6,634 bases of DNA from Alphaproteobacteria bacterium (GTDB lineage Bacteria > Pseudomonadota > Alphaproteobacteria > Sphingomonadales > Sphingomonadaceae): assembly GCA_005882415.1 (NCBI GenBank), contig VBAE01000202.1:1-6634 (forward strand), given 5' to 3'. Both the position numbers and the translations under genes were made by a program. The notes below the pieces were generated by a model, which worked only from the letters and a program-made list of their open reading frames with translations, searched no databases and was not told where the DNA came from. This document shows positions 1 through 4,592 of this stretch, in pieces; positions within the stretch are counted from its first letter, which is position 1; every line of letters begins with the position of its first letter.

Positions 1-937
1 GCGCCTCCTGGGTCAGCCGGTGGACCATCATGCACAGCCGCGAGTCGAGGACGTCGGCTTCGTCCAGCCACAAGGTGACGTGGATCCCGGTGCGCTGGCA
101 GAAGCCCTTGGCCAGCGTCTCGAGGCCCTTGGACAGGCTCGGCTGGTCCGGCACCGGCGAGTGGAACAGGAAGGAGATCGACTTGATCTCCTGCTGGAGG
201 CGGTGGAGCGCCTCGTCTGCGTCGGTCAACTTCCCCCGGAACAGCGAGCCCCGGCCGCGCTTCAAATTCGCCAGGGTGAGCTGGAGAACGAAGAGGTCCT
301 GGGCGGTGGTGTCGTGGAGGTCGCGGGCGACCCGGCGCCGCTCCTCGGCCTCGGCGTTCAGCAGCCGGTCGGCGAAAGCGTCGGTCTGGCGCTTGAGCGC
401 GGCGACTTCGGTGACGTCGTAGCGGGCGATCACCCGCCACTGCCGGCGCGGCATGGTGCAGGCATAGAGGCGGACCTGGTGCGATGGCCCGCGCAGGCCT
501 TGGCTCCCCTCGAAATATTCGAACTGGCCGATCTGGCCGGCGTCGATCCGGCGCATCCCCTCGGCCAGCGTCCGCGCCTCCTCGTCGCCCTGCCGGGCCC
601 GCTCCTCGCAATAGCCGAGATAGTTGGATCCCGGCGCAAGGCCGGGCCTCGGCCGGTCGGCGGCGGCGCGGGACCAGGCCCGGTTGGCGCCGAGGAAGGT
701 CCAGTTCTTGTCGAGGATGGCGACCTGTTCCGGAAGGCCGTCGGCGAAGGCGAGCTGGGCCTTCAGATCCGAGGCGGTGAGCCCAACGCCGAGCGGAAGC
801 AACGGCGTGACGTTGGAGCCGGTCTCGAAGCGATCCGAGTCCCGATCCGGCTGTTGCGGCTCGCCTTCCGACGCGCCCGTAAAAGCTGAAGCGAGATCGA
901 TCGTGAAACTCGGCGTGGTCATCTTGGACAAGTCCAT
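1..937 (-). CDS. PAS-domain sensor histidine kinase, NarL/HisKA_3 type (C-terminus outside window)
   Basis: This is a two-component sensor kinase that autophosphorylates on histidine and passes the phosphate to a response regulator, which is not in the window. Residues about 65-180 look like a PAS sensory fold, including VAILDKNWTFLGANRAW at 72-88 and a YLGYC motif at 106-110. The HisKA_3 dimerisation segment follows, with the H-box EERRRVARDLHDTTAQD at 198-214 and the predicted phospho-histidine at 208. Visible sequence stops at HRLTQEA (306-312), which is the start of the N-box of the ATP-binding domain. No transmembrane helix or signal peptide is visible, so the protein is probably cytosolic and its PAS domain senses an internal cue. 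The first 60 residues are low-complexity and match no domain I recognise. The ATG at 937 follows a GGGGGGAG ribosome site, and an in-frame TAG lies a short way upstream, which supports this start. The kinase class is clear; the signal and partner are unknown. Confidence 0.92.
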   Translation of the reverse strand, partial: MDLSKMTTPSFTIDLASAFTGASEGEPQQPDRDSDRFETGSNVTPLLPLGVGLTASDLKAQLAFADGLPEQVAILDKNWTFLGANRAWSRAAADRPRPGLAPGSNYLGYCEERARQGDEEARTLAEGMRRIDAGQIGQFEYFEGSQGLRGPSHQVRLYACTMPRRQWRVIARYDVTEVAALKRQTDAFADRLLNAEAEERRRVARDLHDTTAQDLFVLQLTLANLKRGRGSLFRGKLTDADEALHRLQQEIKSISFLFHSPVPDQPSLSKGLETLAKGFCQRTGIHVTLWLDEADVLDSRLCMMVHRLTQEA

Positions 938-992
938 GCACGCTCCCCCCGAACGGCTTGAAAACTACTTCACACGCAAACTCGATGTCGTC

Positions 993-1031
993 GGTTTTAC
1001 CGCAAAACCCATTGGAGAAATATTGGGGTTT
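993..1031. repeat. Inverted repeat with an alternative third arm upstream of the kinase gene
   Basis: The plus strand reads GGTTTTACCGCAAAACC at 993-1009, a perfect 6-base inverted repeat with a 5-base spacer. Its right arm extends to AAACCC (1005-1010), which can instead pair with GGGTTT at 1026-1031, so the two hairpins exclude each other. The element lies 56 bases before the kinase ATG. It could be an operator with three half-sites, or a leader RNA switch if transcription begins beyond 1031 on the minus strand. I do not recognise a known operator here. The symmetry is directly visible, but its function is inference. Confidence 0.45.
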
Positions 1032-1032
1032 G

Positions 1033-1057
1033 TACCTAGGATGAACAGGTTACTTAG
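1033..1057. promoter_or_regulatory. Direct repeat TACCTAG / TACTTAG, possible regulator site
   Basis: Two similar heptamers, TACCTAG (1033-1039) and TACTTAG (1051-1057), lie 18 bases apart start to start, about 100 bases upstream of the sensor kinase. The first includes the palindrome CCTAGG. The size and spacing would suit two sites of a helix-turn-helix regulator on neighbouring helical turns. Clear -35 and -10 boxes are not visible in this region. This is a weak call based on similarity of two short words. Confidence 0.22.
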
Positions 1058-1066
1058 ATCGCTGAA

Positions 1067-1103
1067 TCCAAAAGGACTTTTCGGCCCGATATGGTCTTTT
1101 GGA
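1067..1103 (-). terminator. Hairpin downstream of the DUF3313 gene, possible terminator
   Basis: TCCAAAAGGAC (1067-1077) can pair with GTCTTTTGGA (1094-1103), leaving one bulged base. The loop contains the near-palindrome TCGGCCCGA. The hairpin starts 13 bases after the stop codon of the minus-strand gene ending at 1117, where a terminator is expected. The T-run lies within the stem rather than after it, so it is not a textbook intrinsic terminator. A regulatory role for the kinase promoter is the alternative. Confidence 0.35.
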
Positions 1104-1116
1104 GGGGGGGTCGAAG

Positions 1117-1782
1117 CTAGGGCGTCCTGCCGGAAGCCCGCTCCAGTTTCTCCCTGATATCCTCGGCGAGCGACTTGGCGATCGACTTCACCGTCTCGGT
1201 GGTCGAAAGAGTCGCCGGGATGTCGAGCGCATTGGGGCTGCGCCGCCGCACCGCAGCGAACTGGAGCACATTGCTCTTGCCGTCATGGAGCTCGAGCGCG
1301 AGCAGAAGCGAGCCGGTGAACCGCCCTTCCTTGCCCCTCAGGCTCCTCACCGCGCTGCTGGCAAGGCCGAGGGGGGTGGCGCGGGTTGCGGTGGCGAGGC
1401 CGCCCTTGGTCGTGTCGGCGCCGAGCAGGGTCACCCTGAGGCGCAGCGTATCGGCCTTGGCGGCGGTGACGATGGAGAAGGACTTGCCGAGCTCGCTGGT
1501 CAGCGCATCGGTGACCATCCGGGCGTATTTCTCCCGGTCGGCCCGGTCGACTCCGTCGAACTGCGCATCCGGGCCGGTATAGACGGTCGTCGGGAGCACC
1601 ATCACGCTGCGGTAGGAGCCGAGCTGAAGGCCTGGCTTGGCATAGGTCCAGGATTCGCTCTTGGCGGAGTCCTGCCTCAGCTTGCCGGAGGAGGGGAGGG
1701 AGACCGGCGCATGGTCCTTGGTCTGCGCGGCCGCGGCGGCCGGCGCGGCCAGCAGGAGGAGCGCGATGGAGGCGCGGATCAT
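1117..1782 (-). CDS. Exported DUF3313-family protein
   Basis: This 221-residue protein resembles the DUF3313 family, whose function is unknown and whose members are often envelope lipoproteins. The family signature is visible as YAKPGLQLGSYRSVMVLP (47-64), followed by a stretch that includes YARMVTDALTSELG (86-99) and ADTLRLRVTLLGAD (110-123). Residues 1-19 form a Sec signal peptide, with likely cleavage near AAA-AQ at 18-20. There is no lipobox cysteine, so a soluble periplasmic protein is more likely than a lipoprotein. A helical C-terminal end (about 195-215) follows. The ATG at 1782 overlaps the aquaporin stop codon as ATGA, and an AAGGG lies about ten bases before it inside the aquaporin gene, so translational coupling is expected. 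The open frame continues further upstream, but that part is a shadow of the aquaporin gene. Family assignment is from recognised motifs. Confidence 0.8.
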   Translation of the reverse strand: MIRASIALLLLAAPAAAAAQTKDHAPVSLPSSGKLRQDSAKSESWTYAKPGLQLGSYRSVMVLPTTVYTGPDAQFDGVDRADREKYARMVTDALTSELGKSFSIVTAAKADTLRLRVTLLGADTTKGGLATATRATPLGLASSAVRSLRGKEGRFTGSLLLALELHDGKSNVLQFAAVRRRSPNALDIPATLSTTETVKSIAKSLAEDIREKLERASGRTP

Positions 1783-2429
1783 GCCGGTACGACCCTTTCC
1801 GCCTCGACCGCCACGACTTCGGCCTCGACCGCGAACAGCCAGCGGTAGATGAGCGCGCCGATCAGCGCGCCCAGGATCGGCGCGGCCCAGAACAGCCAGA
1901 GCTGCTCGATCGCGTCCCGGCCGACCAGCAGCGCAGGCCCGGTGCTCCGCGCCGGGTTCACCGAGGTGTTGGTCACCGGGATGCTGACGAGGTGGATCAG
2001 GGTCAGCGAAATGCCGATCGCGAGCGGCCCGAAGCCTGCGAGCGAACGGCCGTCGGTCGCCCCGAGGATCACGATCAGAAAGCCGCAAGTCAGCACCGCC
2101 TCGGTAATAAAGCCTCCGGCGAGCGAGTAATGGCTCGACGCGGCGATCGCTCCGGCGAGCTGCGCGGCGATGTAGAAGGGTATGTCCCGCCCCTTGAAGC
2201 GCCCCGCCGCCCAGATGCCGAGGGTGACCGCGGGGTTGAGATGGGCGCCCGAGATCGGCCCCAGCGCATAGGCCGCGGTCAGCACTGCGAAGCCGAAAGC
2301 GAGCGAGACTCCGACGAAGCCGATTCCGGATCCGTCATAGCCGGTGGCGATGACGGCGGCGCCGCATCCGCACAGGACCAGCCAGAATGTCCCGAGGAAT
2401 TCCGCGACTGCGCGGCGGGTGATGTGCAT
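1779..2429 (-). CDS. aqpZ: AqpZ-type aquaporin lacking the end of TM3 and loop C
   Basis: This is an inner-membrane water channel of the MIP family, 216 residues long against about 231 in E. coli AqpZ. Both pore half-helices carry their NPA motif (NPAV at 65-68, NPAR at 158-161). The expected AqpZ selectivity-filter residues are present (F45, H146, T155, R161), which fits a water-selective rather than a glycerol channel. Compared with E. coli AqpZ as I recall it, F is shifted by +2 while H, T and R are shifted by -28, so about 30 residues are missing. The gap falls between AGAIAA (92-97) and HYSL (100-103), removing the outer end of helix 3 and nearly all of extracellular loop C. The reading frame is intact. 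The tail after helix 6 carries a small acidic repeat (AVEAEVV, AVEAERV). The ATG at 2429 was chosen over an in-frame start at 2459 because GGAGGGG precedes it closely and it matches the family N-terminus. The family is certain; water transport by this shortened form is not. Confidence 0.92.
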   Translation of the reverse strand: MHITRRAVAEFLGTFWLVLCGCGAAVIATGYDGSGIGFVGVSLAFGFAVLTAAYALGPISGAHLNPAVTLGIWAAGRFKGRDIPFYIAAQLAGAIAASSHYSLAGGFITEAVLTCGFLIVILGATDGRSLAGFGPLAIGISLTLIHLVSIPVTNTSVNPARSTGPALLVGRDAIEQLWLFWAAPILGALIGALIYRWLFAVEAEVVAVEAERVVPA

Positions 2430-2639
2430 GGCGCCCCTCCAATGAGAAGCCACAGGCATAGCCCTCCCGGCAAGGCCGCTGGATCAGGAGAAATCTCTGT
2501 CTGCATCGCCGAGACTACCGATGCCGGCATGCCGACTTTCCCCTCCGGCCCGTCTCGGCGGCGCGGGTGGCGGAATCCCCCGCCTTTACAAGGGTCGTTG
2601 CCGATGCCGGGGCAGGCGCCGCGGCGCTAGCGTCCGGAT
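2430..2639. promoter_or_regulatory. Divergent intergenic region between aquaporin and DUF3833 genes
   Basis: These 210 bases separate two divergently transcribed genes, so promoters for both are expected here. A TTTACA at 2585-2590 resembles a -35 box in the plus direction, but no matching -10 lies at the usual spacing. A perfect 10-base palindrome, ATGCCGGCAT, sits at 2521-2530 and could be an operator or chance in GC-rich DNA. No RNA gene or convincing ORF was seen. Confidence 0.35.
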
Positions 2640-3134
2640 ATGGCCAGGGTTTGTCGCTTGCTTCTCCTGTCGGCGCTCGCCTTGGCGCCGCCGCCGCTCG
2701 CGGCGGGAACGCCGGTGCAGAGCGCGCTCAAATTCTTCGAGGGCGAAACCCGGAGCGACGGGACGCTGAAGATCATGTGGGGCAAGCAGCGCCGCTCGCG
2801 AAGCGTCGGCCAGGGCACGATCAGACCCGACGGCAGCCTCTCTCTGGTCCAGAAGGTCGACGACGAGGGCAAGCCCCCGCACGAGCGCCGCTGGCTGATC
2901 CGCCCGGTCGCTCCCGGCCGCTATTCCGGCACCATGTCGCAGGCCCAGGGCCCGGTCACCATCGACGAAGTCTCCGGCCGCTACCGCCTCCAGCTCAAAA
3001 CGACCAGCGGCCTCAGCGTCGAGCAATGGCTGACCCCGCTCCCCGGCGGCAAATCGGCCAAGAGCCACATCACCGTCCGCAAGCTCGGAATGGTCGTCGC
3101 GACCGGCGAGGGCATGGTCGTCAAAACGCCCTGA
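2640..3134 (+). CDS. Exported DUF3833-like protein
   Basis: This 164-residue protein resembles the DUF3833 family, whose biochemical role is not known. Matching features are an N-terminal LKFFEGETRSDGTLK block (30-44), a middle WLIRPVAPGRYSGTM block (85-99) with an aromatic-glycine pattern typical of a beta-barrel lipocalin-like fold, and a C-terminal KLGMVVATGEGMVVK block (148-162). Residues 1-23 are a signal peptide with cleavage likely after LAAG or just before. No lipobox cysteine is visible, whereas many family members are lipoproteins. The ribosome site before the ATG at 2640 is poor (CCGGAT only), so the start is chosen because it gives a complete signal peptide and family start. The next gene follows 85 bases downstream in the same direction. 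The fold statement is inference from pattern. Confidence 0.75.
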   Translation: MARVCRLLLLSALALAPPPLAAGTPVQSALKFFEGETRSDGTLKIMWGKQRRSRSVGQGTIRPDGSLSLVQKVDDEGKPPHERRWLIRPVAPGRYSGTMSQAQGPVTIDEVSGRYRLQLKTTSGLSVEQWLTPLPGGKSAKSHITVRKLGMVVATGEGMVVKTP

Positions 3135-3219
3135 GCCCTGCTGTCGGCAGTGCTTGCCTGAACGTCTCCTCCGGCTCCATCATGCTTGTCGCCGGATTCG
3201 TCACAGTCAGGGTCGCCCG

Positions 3220-3972
3220 ATGCCAAGCAAGCTTGCGCCTGTGCTCGTGATAGCGCTCCTCTTCCTCCTTTGCGGCGCCGAGCCCGCGTTCGCGCAGCAA
3301 TGCCCTCACGACGGCCCCGAGGGACCGCAGGCGCCATCGCGCGTCCAGAGTCTGGAGGGGCGGCTGGTCTATCATGACGGCATCCGCCAGTGGTTCGAGC
3401 TGGAAATGGCTAAGCCGAAATGCGGGCAGACGTCGCTTCAACTGACCGCGGACGATCGGGTGCGGCGGGAGCTCGAAGCCCTGCGCGGGTGCCGCATCAG
3501 GTCGAGCGGGCTCCTCGACCATGCCCCGACCGGATATTATTCCCTGGACCTGTACCAGCAGGTCCGAAAGGCGCAGCCGGTCGGCGCCTGTACCCGCAAG
3601 CCGCCATTCCCCGGCTATTCGCACGCCGCGCCCGATCCCCATGTCCGCTCCTACACCGTCGCGATGGAGGTGGATTATGGGGCCGGCGATCGCCCGATCG
3701 TCTTTCATGCCCGCTCCGGCGGCAAGGAGCTTCGGCCGTGGCAGGCTTATGCCGGCTATATGCTGACCGGCAGCTTCATACTCTATGGCTCGTGCGGCAC
3801 CGGCTTCGTCGTCGACCGCGTCTACGGCACGCCCGAGGCCAATCCCTCGCACTTCGATGAGCCGCGAACGCCCCTGGACAGGGCTGCGTTCGATCCGGAG
3901 GGCGCGGCGCAGGCGGGGAAGCCGCGCCTGCACCTCGGCTATAGCTGCATCCGAGCGCCGGCGGCTGAATAG
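3220..3972 (+). CDS. Exported six-cysteine protein of unknown function
   Basis: I do not recognise this 250-residue protein with confidence. Residues 1-25 form a signal peptide ending in AFA before QQC, predicting periplasmic export. LLC at 16-18 is not a good lipobox. The mature part has six cysteines (28, 68, 91, 124, 192, 243), enough for three disulfides. An N-terminal half includes LEGRLVYHDGIRQWFELEM (45-63), KPKCG (65-69) and GCRIRSSGLLDHAPTGYY (90-107). This strand-rich pattern is reminiscent of DUF4431-like or OB-type beta domains, but that is tentative. The C-terminal half includes a VAMEVDYGAGDRPIVFHARS segment (147-166) and a GSCGTGFVVDRVYG block (190-203). The ATG at 3220 was chosen because it starts the signal peptide and follows an AGGG about eight bases upstream; the open frame extends 22 codons further. 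It may be co-transcribed with the DUF3833-like gene. Confidence 0.75.
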   Translation: MPSKLAPVLVIALLFLLCGAEPAFAQQCPHDGPEGPQAPSRVQSLEGRLVYHDGIRQWFELEMAKPKCGQTSLQLTADDRVRRELEALRGCRIRSSGLLDHAPTGYYSLDLYQQVRKAQPVGACTRKPPFPGYSHAAPDPHVRSYTVAMEVDYGAGDRPIVFHARSGGKELRPWQAYAGYMLTGSFILYGSCGTGFVVDRVYGTPEANPSHFDEPRTPLDRAAFDPEGAAQAGKPRLHLGYSCIRAPAAE

Positions 3973-4000
3973 CTGGCGCAATAACCCTCCACGCCCCCGG

Positions 4001-4498
4001 TCAGGATCGTCGCAGCCCCACCATGAGATATTCGCGAACGCAGTCGGCGACGAACTGCTCGAGATGTCCGTTGACCTTCCGCACGGCACTCTCCGGCGCC
4101 GAGGTCATCAGGTAGCCCCGGTCGCAGAACTTGACCATTTCGGCCTGGCGCTTTTTGTTGCCGGGCTTTGCCATCATAATCGCTTTTTCGAAGGTCAGAT
4201 TGATCGAGATGGCGCAGTCGGACGAGGCGCCTTGCAACGGAAGGGAGGCGAGATTGATATAAGCGCTGATCGCGCCGCGCCCGAGGCTCTCCTTCCTCGT
4301 CGCAAGGGCCACGCCATTGGCCTGCAAGGCGGAGTTCACCGCATCGATGGCCGAGGCGGAGGAAAGGGCGCAGGTCCTCGAGTCGTCGTCATCCCGTTCG
4401 CTAAAGGTGTAGACCGGCGGCATGACCGGCGCCTTCGCCGACGCGCAGACCGGAATTGCGAGCACCGCCAGCGCGCACATCGCCTTGAAACCTAACAT
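4001..4498 (-). CDS. Small exported four-cysteine protein of unknown function
   Basis: This 165-residue protein matches no family I know. Residues 1-21 are a Sec signal peptide with likely cleavage after ASA (19-21). The mature protein begins with a proline-rich segment and an acidic DDDD patch (36-39). It carries four cysteines (43, 95, 125, 153), consistent with two disulfides. The region 45-165 reads as mixed alpha/beta, with strands near 78-86 and 95-103 and an amphipathic helix near 137-158. The ATG at 4498 is preferred to the in-frame GTG at 4525 because it follows AAGGGGG at a normal distance and begins the signal peptide directly. The gene converges with the six-cysteine gene, leaving only 28 bases and no clear terminator. 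It lies 94 bases downstream of the M1 peptidase gene on the same strand and could be in the same transcript. Confidence 0.72.
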   Translation of the reverse strand: MLGFKAMCALAVLAIPVCASAKAPVMPPVYTFSERDDDDSRTCALSSASAIDAVNSALQANGVALATRKESLGRGAISAYINLASLPLQGASSDCAISINLTFEKAIMMAKPGNKKRQAEMVKFCDRGYLMTSAPESAVRKVNGHLEQFVADCVREYLMVGLRRS

Positions 4499-4592
4499 GT
4501 TCCCATCCCCCTTTACGGTCTCCACCCTAGACAGTGAGGGCGTGGCCGATCAAGCGAAGCCTCAGGCGCCGGGCGGCCCCGCCATCTTCCCT

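Noticed and set aside
20..889. A 289-codon plus-strand open frame opposite the sensor kinase
   Set aside because: The minus strand encodes a clear PAS and HisKA_3 protein with its H-box, so the plus-strand frame is a shadow.
965..1012. A 15-codon minus-strand leader ORF (MGFAVKPTTSSLRVK) inside the repeat region before the kinase
   Set aside because: The ATG has no ribosome site, and the peptide has no run of regulatory codons; chance is the simpler explanation.
3121..4089. A 322-codon minus-strand open frame opposite the six-cysteine gene
   Set aside because: It lacks a signal peptide, domains or a ribosome site and overlaps two genes with convincing signal peptides and starts.
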